Position numbers and translations under genes: made by a program. DNA of 64,000 nucleotides, taken from assembly GCF_035975855.1 (NCBI RefSeq), contig NZ_CP109055.1:5146001-5210000 (forward strand), given 5' to 3'. This stretch comes from Streptomyces sp. NBC_01304. GTDB lineage: Bacteria > Actinomycetota > Actinomycetes > Streptomycetales > Streptomycetaceae. The notes beneath the pieces are model-generated. The model did not search any database, was not told the DNA's origin, and saw only the letters and a program-made list of their open reading frames with translations. Positions 42,025-49,998 of this stretch are shown here, piece after piece; positions within the stretch are counted from its first letter, which is position 1; each line of letters starts with the position of its first letter.

Positions 42025-42504
42025 CTATCGCCGGGCTCGGCTCAGGGTGAGGAAGTCCTTGAACGGCTGCTCCGCTTCGGGGAGTTGGAGCGCCGTGACC
42101 TCGAGGGGCCAGCTCGCCGGGTCCTCGGCGAAGAGGGAGTACGAGCCCGTGTAGTCGAAGCCGTACCGGGCAGCCGTCCTGCGGTCGGCGGCGTGCACGA
42201 TGTGGCCGATGCCGGCGTACAGCGCCGCCATGTAGCACAGGGCGCAGGGTTCGCCGGAGGCGATCAGGGTGGCTCCGGTCACGGCGTGGATCCCGTGCTT
42301 GGCGGTGGCTTCCCGGAGGGCGACGACCTCGGCGTGCGCGGTCGGGTCCTTGTCCTCGCGGACCCGGTTGAAGCCGGTCCCCAGGATCCGTCCGCTGCCC
42401 ACGATCACGCCGGAGAAGGGGATGCCGCCCTGCGCGACATGCTCACTGCTGAGCCGGATCGCTTCCTGGGCGTAGTCGAGCAGTTCGCTTTCCTGGGTGC
42501 GCAT
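42025..42504 (-). CDS. Nucleoside/guanidino deaminase family protein
   Basis: 159 residues. Zinc motifs HAEVVALREA and GEPCALCYMA; the tail YGFDYTGSYSLFAEDPAS differs from the deaminase at 19774. Probably deaminates a nucleobase or related compound. ATG 42504 has GGAG. Upstream of two SMR exporters on the same strand, so the three may form a detoxification unit. Confidence 0.85.
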   Translation of the reverse strand: MRTQESELLDYAQEAIRLSSEHVAQGGIPFSGVIVGSGRILGTGFNRVREDKDPTAHAEVVALREATAKHGIHAVTGATLIASGEPCALCYMAALYAGIGHIVHAADRRTAARYGFDYTGSYSLFAEDPASWPLEVTALQLPEAEQPFKDFLTLSRARR

Positions 42505-42544
42505 GAGCAGTCCGTCTCCCGAGTTCCCTTTTGACCTTACATTT

Positions 42545-42620
42545 GCCTGCACATGCAAGGTAATGCCTTCACAGAGCCGCCTTCAAGATCTTGGCCCTGG
42601 GCATTAACCTTGCATGTGCA
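42545..42620. promoter_or_regulatory. Inverted pair of palindromic operator-like sites
   Basis: TGCACATGCAAGGTAATGCC at 42549-42568 is repeated in inverse orientation at 42596-42616, the latter within TTGCATGTGCAA, itself a palindrome. Lies just before the deaminase start, downstream of the OYE stop. Either a two-site operator or a hairpin. Confidence 0.5.
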
Positions 42621-42650
42621 AGTAACAACTGTCAAGCGTGCGTATTGACG

Positions 42651-43784
42651 TCACGCGTGCGTACTGACACGGGCGTTGCCCAGTGTCGCCAGCGGCTCGA
42701 GCATCCGAGGATCGAACGGCGCCCGGTCCGCGCCTTCGGCCACTCTGCGCGGCAGGTCGGGATTGGCCAGCGCGCCCGTCCCGATCGCCAGGACGTCGGC
42801 GTGCCGCTCGTCCAGGACGCGCCGCGCCACCGCGTCCCTGTGCAGCCCGCCATTGGCGATCACGGGAAGCCCGGTGGCCTTCCGGGCGAGCGAGGGAAGG
42901 CTCGGCCCGTCCGGGGCCTCGCCCGGGAACCAATCCCGTCCGCTTCCCGCGAGATGCAGGTAGTCGGCCCCGGCCGAGGCGGCCGCCGTGAAGACAACGC
43001 CCGCCTCGGCGTCACCTCCCGGCCATCGCCACGAGGGATCGTTGATCTTCCCCTGGGAGAAGCGGACACCGACCACGAAGCCGGGCCCGGTCGCGCCTCT
43101 GACCTCGGCCGTCACCTCCCGTACGAGCCGGGAGCGCTCCTCGACGTCCCCTCCGTACCCATCGGTGCGCAGATTCGTGTACGGGGTGAGGAACTGGTCG
43201 AGCAGATAGCCGTTGGCCGCATGGATCTCCACGCCGTCGAAGCCGGCGTCGCGGGCGCGGACCGCGGCGGCCGCGAAGCCGTGGACGGCCTCGGCGATCT
43301 GGCGACGGGTCATCTCCAGCGGTACGGGCCAGCGGCCGCTGCCGCGGTACTTGGTCAGTTGCTCACCCAGCGGCCGTACCGCCGAGGGGCCCACGGCCCG
43401 GTCGCTGAACCGATTGCCCTGCGCGACGGCCCCGGCATGCATCAGCTGCAGGACGACGCGCGCCCCGGCGGCATGGGCCCGGTCGACGACGGGCCGCCAG
43501 GCGGCGGCCTGCGCCTCGTCCGTGATGCCGGGCTGATGCAGATACCCCTGACTGAAGGCGGTGTCGGTGTACGTCCCTTCGGTGATCAGGAGCCCGAACC
43601 CGCCTTCGGCGAAGGCCTCGTAATACTCGGCCATCTCCTGGGTGGCTCTGCCGTCCTCGGTCGCGGAGACCCGGGTCATGGGGGCAAGGGCAAATCTGTT
43701 GCGCAGCTCGAGCCCCGCGAACTCGCAGGCGGCGAGGGCGGGATGAGCGCCGGCCACCTCAACAACCTCTGTCGATACAGGCAT
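42651..43784 (-). CDS. Old-yellow-enzyme-family NADH:flavin oxidoreductase
   Basis: 377 residues, FMN TIM barrel. RNRFALAPMTRVSATEDG, LITEGTYTD, MHAGAVAQ, VEIHAANGYLLDQFLTPYTNLRTDGYGG (His/Asn substrate site) and PVIANGGL are all OYE motifs. Reduces activated C=C bonds or nitro groups. Start 43784 lies just after the stop of the FrnE-like gene, so they are cotranscribed. Confidence 0.92.
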   Translation of the reverse strand: MPVSTEVVEVAGAHPALAACEFAGLELRNRFALAPMTRVSATEDGRATQEMAEYYEAFAEGGFGLLITEGTYTDTAFSQGYLHQPGITDEAQAAAWRPVVDRAHAAGARVVLQLMHAGAVAQGNRFSDRAVGPSAVRPLGEQLTKYRGSGRWPVPLEMTRRQIAEAVHGFAAAAVRARDAGFDGVEIHAANGYLLDQFLTPYTNLRTDGYGGDVEERSRLVREVTAEVRGATGPGFVVGVRFSQGKINDPSWRWPGGDAEAGVVFTAAASAGADYLHLAGSGRDWFPGEAPDGPSLPSLARKATGLPVIANGGLHRDAVARRVLDERHADVLAIGTGALANPDLPRRVAEGADRAPFDPRMLEPLATLGNARVSTHA

Positions 43785-43785
43785 C

Positions 43786-44442
43786 TCAGCAGCCCCCATC
43801 GATCCCGCAGGCGGCGCCGTAAACGGCATCCTCGCCCTGCTGGGCCTGGGCGTCGAGGAGCGCCTTGCGCAACTGGGCGGCACGCGGAACGCCTTCGATC
43901 CGGGTGTCCCCGATGAGGATGGTGGGAACCGCCTGCACCTGATGGGCCGCCGCCTCACGCAGGGCGTCCTGGTGCTTGGCGCGATAGCTGCCGTCCACCA
44001 GCGCGGCCCGGAACCCGGCTTCGTCCAAACCGATCTCGCCGGCCAGCGCGGCGAGGACGTCGATCTGCCCCAGATCCTGATTCTCCTGGAAGAAGGCCCG
44101 GAACATCCGCCGGGTGTACGCGGTCCCCAAGTCCCGCTCAGCCGCGTACTGATAGCCCTCGAAGGCGAGGGCGGTGTAGGGCTGGGGAGACACCTCGGGA
44201 AGCGTGATGTCGACCCCCAGCCGACGGGCCATGGGGTAAACGGCTCGCTCCCAGATAGCGGGCAGGTACTCGTCCTCCGGCCGCAGGGTGGGCTGCGGGT
44301 GGGGACGCAGCTCGAAGGGCATCCACTCGATCTCGACGTCGACACCGACATCGTTGACCGCCTCTTCAAGGGGTCCTTCGGCCAGCATGCAGAAGGGGCA
44401 GACGTAGTCGGACCAGATCTTGATCTTCACAGGATCAGCCAT
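43786..44442 (-). CDS. DsbA-family oxidoreductase (FrnE-like)
   Basis: 218 residues. KIWSDYVCPFCMLAEGPLEEA has the CPFC active site after the first strand, as in FrnE; VQAVPTILIGDTRIEG is the cis-Pro loop. An extra Cys pair (CGIDGGC) is at the very C-terminus. Thiol-disulfide enzyme, possibly isomerase. ATG 44442 has GGAGGT at 6 nt. Confidence 0.9.
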   Translation of the reverse strand: MADPVKIKIWSDYVCPFCMLAEGPLEEAVNDVGVDVEIEWMPFELRPHPQPTLRPEDEYLPAIWERAVYPMARRLGVDITLPEVSPQPYTALAFEGYQYAAERDLGTAYTRRMFRAFFQENQDLGQIDVLAALAGEIGLDEAGFRAALVDGSYRAKHQDALREAAAHQVQAVPTILIGDTRIEGVPRAAQLRKALLDAQAQQGEDAVYGAACGIDGGC

Positions 44443-44777
44443 GCCCAGACCTCCAGATATTTGATCGCTCACGCAACAGCATCCCCGTCAGGCGGACAGG
44501 ACAGGAGGGGATGAGTGACCAAAAGGTTGCACGATCATGCACTTTAGTGTCAAGTTCAGGGCCCCGCGGAGAGGGCGGGGGCAGGGCGGGACCTCGCACT
44601 GCGCGAGCAACAGAAAACCCCAGGTCACGGGGTGTGTGACCTGGGGTTCGGTGGAGCCGCCACCAGATGGCCTGCCGACCCGGGCGAAGGGGCGTGTTCT
44701 GTGGGTTCCGCCGGGGTGCACTTTCGGCGGGTGTGGTGGTTATGCGTCTTTGCCCGGGCACGACCGGAGTTCCGCAG
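44443..44777. terminator. Intergenic region with terminator
   Basis: 335 nt. A hairpin at 44616-44648 (arms AACCCCAGGTCAC) ends the histidine kinase transcript. The part near 44443-44560 carries the FrnE/OYE promoter, with a TTGCA-TGCA element at about 44526-44540. No gene seen. Confidence 0.65.
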
Positions 44778-45992
44778 CTAGCTGTCGCCGTGCTCGCCAG
44801 GCGCTGCCGTGGACAAACCTCCGCGTCCGTCGGAGGAAGACGCCAGGGGCAGCTTTGCCCGGAGCTCGAACCCCCCGTCGGCGGTGCGGCCGTGGGCCAG
44901 TTCCCCGCCCAGATACGAGACCAGTTCTTCGAGCCCGCCCAGACCGTGCCCGCCGCTGGGCAGCGTGGAGGCGGCCGGTGCGGTACCGGGAGCCTCGTTG
45001 CGGACGCCGACCCACACCCTTGCCTCGTTCCTCTGCACTGTCACCGTGACCGCGCTGCCCGGAGCGTGTTTGACGGCGTTGGTCAGGCCTTCCAGTACGA
45101 CCCGGTAGCAGAGCTCGGCCACCGCGGGCGGCAGGGGAAGATGCTTCGAGTAGCCGCGCTCCACCAGCCGGACGTCGACGCCATGGCTTCGTGACCGCTC
45201 GACGAGGTCCTCGATCTTCCTGCCGGGCCGCGCGTCGCCCCGGTGCTCCCCCGGTTCCTTGAGCGCAATAACGATCGCGTGCAGCTGTTCGATGGCGTCC
45301 TGAGCGCGGCCCACCAGGGCGTCGCCCGCGTTCCGCATGGTCTCGTCCGTCGCCCTGGCCGCGAGGAGATTCGCCTGGAGTGCCATCAGGGTCAGCTCAT
45401 GCCCGATGTGGTCGTGAGCGTCCCGGGCGAGGCGCCGGCGCTTCTTCTCCGCCTTGGACTCGGCCTCCTTCAAGGTCTCGCGCCGCACGTCGTCGTACCG
45501 AAGCTGGGCCTGAAAGGAAGCCACGAGTTCGCTGATCCGGTAGTTGCGTACGACGATCCCGGCTGCGGCCGGAGCGACGACCGCCACCAGGGAGGCCCGG
45601 ATCGTCAGCAGCCCCGTCTCCCAGTCGGCGAACGGCGCGATGCAGGAGTGGAGGTAGTCGAAGAAGAGCTGACGTACCAGGAAGGACCCCGCCACCCAGC
45701 AGAGCGTGATGCGCAGCGAGCGGTAACGCCCCATCGCGTACAGGGCGAAGGACATCAGGCTGTCGGAATGGGTCAGGACAATGACCACGTACCCGGCCGT
45801 CAGTGGAACTTCGGGCCATCGGCGGCGCATCAGCAGGCACAGCGAGCCAGTCGCCGACACCAGGACCGGCCAGCTCCACAGCGGCGTCCAGTCCGCCCAG
45901 GGACGGATCAAGGTGGTGGGCAGGCTGATCACGAAGGCGAGCGCGACGGCCGACCAGTCCCCGGTCCGGCCCGCGAGTCGTTGCCGTTGCAT
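44778..45992 (-). CDS. Sensor histidine kinase (NarL-partner type)
   Basis: 404 residues. N-terminal membrane region with about five helices (residues 14-150), a helical linker KEAESKAEKKRRRLARDAHDHIGHELT holding the phospho-accepting His (HisKA_3), and an HATPase domain with GLTNAVKHAPGS and GGHGLGGL. Normally pairs with a LuxR/NarL response regulator; none is adjacent, so it is an orphan in this window. Confidence 0.9.
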   Translation of the reverse strand: MQRQRLAGRTGDWSAVALAFVISLPTTLIRPWADWTPLWSWPVLVSATGSLCLLMRRRWPEVPLTAGYVVIVLTHSDSLMSFALYAMGRYRSLRITLCWVAGSFLVRQLFFDYLHSCIAPFADWETGLLTIRASLVAVVAPAAAGIVVRNYRISELVASFQAQLRYDDVRRETLKEAESKAEKKRRRLARDAHDHIGHELTLMALQANLLAARATDETMRNAGDALVGRAQDAIEQLHAIVIALKEPGEHRGDARPGRKIEDLVERSRSHGVDVRLVERGYSKHLPLPPAVAELCYRVVLEGLTNAVKHAPGSAVTVTVQRNEARVWVGVRNEAPGTAPAASTLPSGGHGLGGLEELVSYLGGELAHGRTADGGFELRAKLPLASSSDGRGGLSTAAPGEHGDS

Positions 45993-46316
45993 GCGCCGAC
46001 AATGCCCCGGACCTGCGACTTTCCGGTCCGGGACACGCTGGCGTCGGGGGCTTGGGGCACGGCGACACCATGGGAGCCCTGTGCCTCGACCGCACCCGGG
46101 TCGTCAACGCAGCCGGACCGCCGGGATGGCGACATCATCGGGGTTGGCGCCCTCGTCGAGACAGTCGTCCATCGGCTTGTTCCTTAACCATGGCAACCAG
46201 CACCCGTGCGTGGTGGGTCAGGAAGGTCCATCGCCGGTTGGGGTGATCCATGCAGGTTTACCAGCCCTCGGCTCCCTGGCTGATCCCGCCGGGAAGGCCC
46301 GCGGGATCCGGTCTCT
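45993..46316. other. Non-coding stretch upstream of the kinase
   Basis: 324 nt between the kinase start and the MerR stop, both leftward. No convincing gene, no strong hairpin; it should hold the kinase promoter. Confidence 0.4.
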
Positions 46317-46655
46317 TCAGGACGCGGTCGCCGGGGTTTCGGATTCGGCGGTGCGGCGGTATTCGGCGTTGATGCGCTGGGCTTCTTCGAGCTGGTCTTC
46401 GAGGATGATGATGCGGCAGGCGGCCTCGATGGGGGTGCCCTGGTCGACGAGTTCCCGCGCGCGGGCCGCGATGCGCAGCTGGTAGCGGGAGTAGCGGCGG
46501 TGTCCGCCCTCGGAGCGCAGCGGGGTGATCAGGCGGGCTTCTCCGATGGCGCGCAGGAAGCCCTGCGTGGTGCCGATCATCTCGGCGGCCCGGCCCATGG
46601 TGTAGGCGGGGTAATCGTCGTCATCAAGCCGGTTGAACGAGTCGTCTGCTGTCAT
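46317..46655 (-). CDS. MerR-family regulator
   Basis: 112 residues. YTMGRAAEMIGTTQGFLRAIGEARLITPLRSEGGHRRYSRYQLRIAARARELVDQGTPIEAACRII (quoted in part) is the MerR winged HTH with a short coiled tail (LEDQLEEAQRINAEYRR) and no sensor domain. A conserved Streptomyces type. The upstream leader is unusual: a hairpin at 46683-46713 and the repeat-rich region beyond. Confidence 0.85.
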   Translation of the reverse strand: MTADDSFNRLDDDDYPAYTMGRAAEMIGTTQGFLRAIGEARLITPLRSEGGHRRYSRYQLRIAARARELVDQGTPIEAACRIIILEDQLEEAQRINAEYRRTAESETPATAS

Positions 46656-46682
46656 GGGGCCTCTCTGTGGAATGCGTCGAGG

Positions 46683-46713
46683 GGCCCGGGTGCCTTATGG
46701 CACCCGGGCCCCG
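46683..46713. terminator. Hairpin in the MerR leader
   Basis: GGGCCCGGGTGCC and its complement around a 5-nt loop, 28 nt upstream of the MerR start. Possible attenuator or ribosome-access control for the MerR gene. Confidence 0.55.
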
Positions 46714-46919
46714 AAGGAACTGCTACACCATCTGCCGGCCCTGATCCTGCGCCGGCCTTCTGTTTCCGCCGACCCGACCTGGAAGGCGTCGGGGTTGCGG
46801 GGATCGCGGTTGCTTGACCGGAGACCACCTCACTATCGATGTCCTGCGGTACCCGGGCTCAGCGATTCCGCCCGGGCGATCCTGATGGCGCTCGGTTCCT
46901 CCGTTCTTCCCTCTTGATC

Positions 46920-47390
46920 AACACTTACCGAAGGGGGACTGCGTACTGCTGGCACTGCTCTACTACGTGCTGCTGGTGATGCGAACTGCCCGTGGCCTGC
47001 GACAGCGCCACTCTTCGGCAGCCAGCCCCGTCGCCCGTCCTGAGTCTGCTCTGGCTTGGAACCCCACTGCCGAACTTCCCGGTGCGCGCGCCCGAAGCCG
47101 ACGCCTTCACCGAGGGTGCTGCTCACTGACTTCACTACTGGGTACTGCGAACTGCACTTGCTGGTACTGCACTTGCGACTTGCGTGAACTGCGGCCCTGC
47201 TTGCGGCGGCCCCTGATCACTGCGGGCCACCCGGTCCGGTCGTCAGCCCCGTCGCCGTCCTGCGACAACCCTGGCTTCGGAACTCCACCACCGCACCGTC
47301 CTGCGCACTGCAACTGCGGTACCGCTGCCCGGCAGTTCGTCTCTGCCAGGCCCTCTTGATCTCGACTACAAGAGAAACCATAACCACGCC
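46920..47390. repeat. Repeat-rich non-coding region
   Basis: About 470 nt without a credible gene. The pentamer ACTGC occurs at least ten times, and two blocks (about 47022-47086 and 47244-47308) are imperfect direct repeats beginning AGCCCCGTCGCC. Lies upstream of the MerR gene. Could be a long structured leader, a satellite-like array or an untranslated RNA. Confidence 0.5.
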
Positions 47391-47459
47391 GCCACGCAAT
47401 GTCTAGTCCGGCCAGAATAGATTTCCGCGTGCCTGATGAGGAGGTATCCGCGTGCCTGG

Positions 47460-48045
47460 TGGAGAGGTAATCGAACCGTGCCGGGCTAGCGCCGCACCTG
47501 ACACCTCCACCAGCTCGGCCAGCTCATCGAGCACCCCCACCTGGATCTCGGCAGCACCATCGACGAAACGCTTCACCGGCGTGGCACCGATCTCGGTGGC
47601 AAGGTCCGGCAAGTGCGCTGACGTTGCTCCTTCGTCGTTGAGCCCTGCGTACTTGCCGGCTTGGGAAGCGGCCATGACCAGGTGCCCCGCAGCCTCGGCC
47701 GGGACGCCAACCGTACGGTCGTCGATACGCACCGGCCGCACCGCGTGCGAACCTCGGCCACAGCCTCAGGCGTGACCAGATGGACGGCGTCGGCACCCTC
47801 GAGCTCTACGCCCACCCGCCCGGCCATGACCTCAACGCGCAGTGCGCCGCCACGCGTGCACAGACATGGGCTCGACCTCGACACCGTGCGTCAGCAGCAC
47901 GGCGCTCGTCTGGGCCACCAGAGTCCTGAAGGGGAGTGCATCCATCGGTTCTGCCACAGCCCTCACCCCTGGAAGGGCGGATTGGAGCGTCTCCACAAAA
48001 CCAAAGTGGCCGTCAGCCGTCGGGAAACCGCCAAGGTCCGTTCGG
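47460..48045 (-). pseudogene. Frameshifted hypothetical gene
   Basis: Reading leftward, three frames join into one protein: RTDLGGFPTADGHFGFVETL to HGVEVEPMSVHAW, then GGALRVEVMAGRVGVELEGADAV, then RIDDRTVGVPAEAAGHLV to ELAELVEVSG. Two frameshifts (near 47840 and 47745) break it. Resembles small proteins of actinobacterial integrative elements, but I cannot name it. Lies next to the tRNA-Thr 3' end. Confidence 0.55.
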
Positions 48046-48183
48046 CCCACGTCGCGGCTCTTCGCTCCGCGCACCCGCCGGCACTCTCTTTGCACTCGCG
48101 CGCTCCCCTCGCGCTCCCCTTGAATCGTCGGCACGATCACAAGCGCCACCACTCGGCACCAGAACGCTTCAGGCATGAAAAAA

Positions 48184-48212
48184 CCCCAGGTCACGGCGAG
48201 TGAGTCCTGGGG
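48184..48212 (-). terminator. tRNA terminator
   Basis: Inverted repeat (ACCCCAGGACTCAC ... GTGACCTGGGGT on the - strand) followed by a run of six T residues, 9 nt past the tRNA. Confidence 0.8.
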
Positions 48213-48220
48213 TAATTCCG

Positions 48221-48294
48221 AGCCGCCTTCGGGATTCGAACCCGAGACCTACGCATTACGAGTGCGTTGCTCTGGCCAGCTGAGCTAAGGCGGC
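48221..48294 (-). tRNA. tRNA-Thr (anticodon CGU)
   Basis: 74-nt cloverleaf on the - strand: acceptor GCCGCCTT pairs with AAGGCGGC, D-stem region AGCTCAGCTGGCCAGAGC, anticodon loop CTCGTAA (anticodon CGT, reading ACG), T-arm TCGGGTTCGAATCCCGA. CCA is not encoded. The 3' end faces the pseudogene side. Confidence 0.93.
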
Positions 48295-48407
48295 AAGCTG
48301 CAGAAATGGTCTCCGCGTAGAACGAGGTTCGCATCAGCAGCGGCGCCAAGTCTACAGGGTTGTTCGGGGTGCCCTTGACCAGCCCCGGACAGGGCACAAT
48401 GAGACGT

Positions 48408-48429
48408 AGATGTCTCATGTGAGACATCT
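48408..48429. promoter_or_regulatory. Perfect palindromic operator
   Basis: AGATGTCTCA and its exact complement separated by TG. A further TGAGAC at 48400-48405 forms an overlapping inverted pair. A TTGACC -35-like box is at 48375. Typical of a TetR-family operator controlling the efflux gene that follows. Confidence 0.7.
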
Positions 48430-48459
48430 TTGGACAACCTTGAACGGACGCGATATCCC

Positions 48460-49989
48460 GTGGTCAGAGCCGAGACCCCCACGGGCCCCACCGCGGAACG
48501 CCGCTCGACCTCCGGTGCCGGACGTTGGGCGATGCTCGCTGTGCTGTGTGCCAGCCTTCTGCTCGTGGCGTTGGACGCCACCATTCTCAATGTCGCGCTG
48601 CCGTCGCTCATCGACGACATGCGCCCCAGTGCCCTGCAACAGCTGTGGATCATCGACATCTACGGCCTGGTGCTCGGCGGACTGCTCGTCACGACCGGCG
48701 CGATCGGCGACCGGTACGGGCGCAAGCGACTGTTCGTGATCGGCCTTCTGCTGTTCGGCGTCGCCTCCGTAGTGGCCGCCACCGCGGGCAGCTCCGGGCA
48801 GCTGATCGCCGGGCGGGTGCTGCTCGGCATCGGTGGCGCGATGGTGATGCCGAGCACCCTGTCGCTGATCCGGAACATCTTCGAGGACGCCCGCGAGCGG
48901 GCCCTCGCGATCGGCATCTGGGCCGCCGTGGCCGGCGCCGGAGCGGCGATCGGGCCGCTCGTCGGCGGTGCGCTCGTCGAGTCGTCCGGGTGGTCGGCGG
49001 CGTTCTGGGTCAATGTGCCCGTGGTGATCGTCACCGTGATCGCCGCGCTCTGGCTGCTGCCCGAGGTCAAGGACGCCGGGCACGGCCGGCTCGACTGGCC
49101 TGGCGCGGGCCTCTCCGTGGTCGGCATCGTGGCCCTGGCCTGGGGCATCAAGCACGTCGCCAAGGGCAGCCCGGCCGTCGGAGACATTGCGATTCTGGTC
49201 GCGGGGATCGCCATCCTGGCCCTGTTCGCGCGGCGCCAGCTGCGACTCGAGGACCCGCTCCTCGACGTACGCCTGTTCAAGAACCGCGCCTTCACGGCCG
49301 CCGCCCTCGCGATCCTGCTTGCGATGCTGGCGATCGGTGCGGCGCTGTTCCTGATGTCGTTGTGGCTGCAGTACGTCCACGGATATTCGCCCTTCGAGGC
49401 GGGCCTGCGGACCCTGCCGGCGGCCCTCGCGGCGCTGGTCGGGGCGTTGCTGACGCCGTTCCTGATGGAGCAGTTCGGGGTGCGGGCCGTGATGGCGCTC
49501 GGGCTGTCCGGGCTCGTGGTGGGCTTCCTCGTGCTCGCGTTGTCGCCGGAGCCGACGACGTACGCGTACGTGGCCGTCGTCTTCGTGACGCTCGGACTCG
49601 GCGACGGGCTCGCGATCACCGCGTCCGCCGCGACGCTCGTGTCGGCGGTCCCGGCCGAGCGGGCCGGGCAGGCCGGTGCCGTGTCCGAGACGAACTACGA
49701 GCTCGGCGTGGGTCTTGGCGTCGCCATGCTCGGATCGATCCACGGCGCGGTGTACGCGAGCCACATGGCCGGTCAGCCGAAGGACGCCAAGGATTCCGTC
49801 GGCGGCGCCCACGAGGTCGCCGAAAAGCTCGGCGGCGACGCGGGCGCCAGGGTGATGGACGCGGCACGGCAGGCCTTCGACAGTGCCCTGACCACCACCG
49901 CATGGGTGTCGGTCGGGATCGTGGCGGCCGTCACGCTGCTCGTGGTGTGGCTGGTGCCGCGCGGCTTCAAGGCGACCGCCGGGCACTAG
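48460..49989 (+). CDS. MFS drug-efflux transporter (DHA2, EmrB/QacA-like)
   Basis: 509 residues from GTG 48460, or 519 from TTG 48430 which directly adjoins the operator. Fourteen helices: LDATILNVALPSLIDDM (motif D1), GDRYGRKRLFVIG (motif A), GAAIGPLVGGALVESSGW (motif C). Proton-driven multidrug exporter. Probably repressed through the palindrome just upstream; no repressor gene adjoins. Confidence 0.9.
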   Translation: MVRAETPTGPTAERRSTSGAGRWAMLAVLCASLLLVALDATILNVALPSLIDDMRPSALQQLWIIDIYGLVLGGLLVTTGAIGDRYGRKRLFVIGLLLFGVASVVAATAGSSGQLIAGRVLLGIGGAMVMPSTLSLIRNIFEDARERALAIGIWAAVAGAGAAIGPLVGGALVESSGWSAAFWVNVPVVIVTVIAALWLLPEVKDAGHGRLDWPGAGLSVVGIVALAWGIKHVAKGSPAVGDIAILVAGIAILALFARRQLRLEDPLLDVRLFKNRAFTAAALAILLAMLAIGAALFLMSLWLQYVHGYSPFEAGLRTLPAALAALVGALLTPFLMEQFGVRAVMALGLSGLVVGFLVLALSPEPTTYAYVAVVFVTLGLGDGLAITASAATLVSAVPAERAGQAGAVSETNYELGVGLGVAMLGSIHGAVYASHMAGQPKDAKDSVGGAHEVAEKLGGDAGARVMDAARQAFDSALTTTAWVSVGIVAAVTLLVVWLVPRGFKATAGH

Positions 49990-49998
49990 CCACCGGGG

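Noticed and set aside
46833..47135. 100-codon frame in the repeat-rich region
   Set aside because: No ribosome binding site, codon bias absent, and built from the ACTGC repeats; treated as non-coding.
46920..47390. CRISPR-like array
   Set aside because: Repeats are short, irregular in spacing and imperfect, with no constant repeat/spacer pattern and no cas genes.
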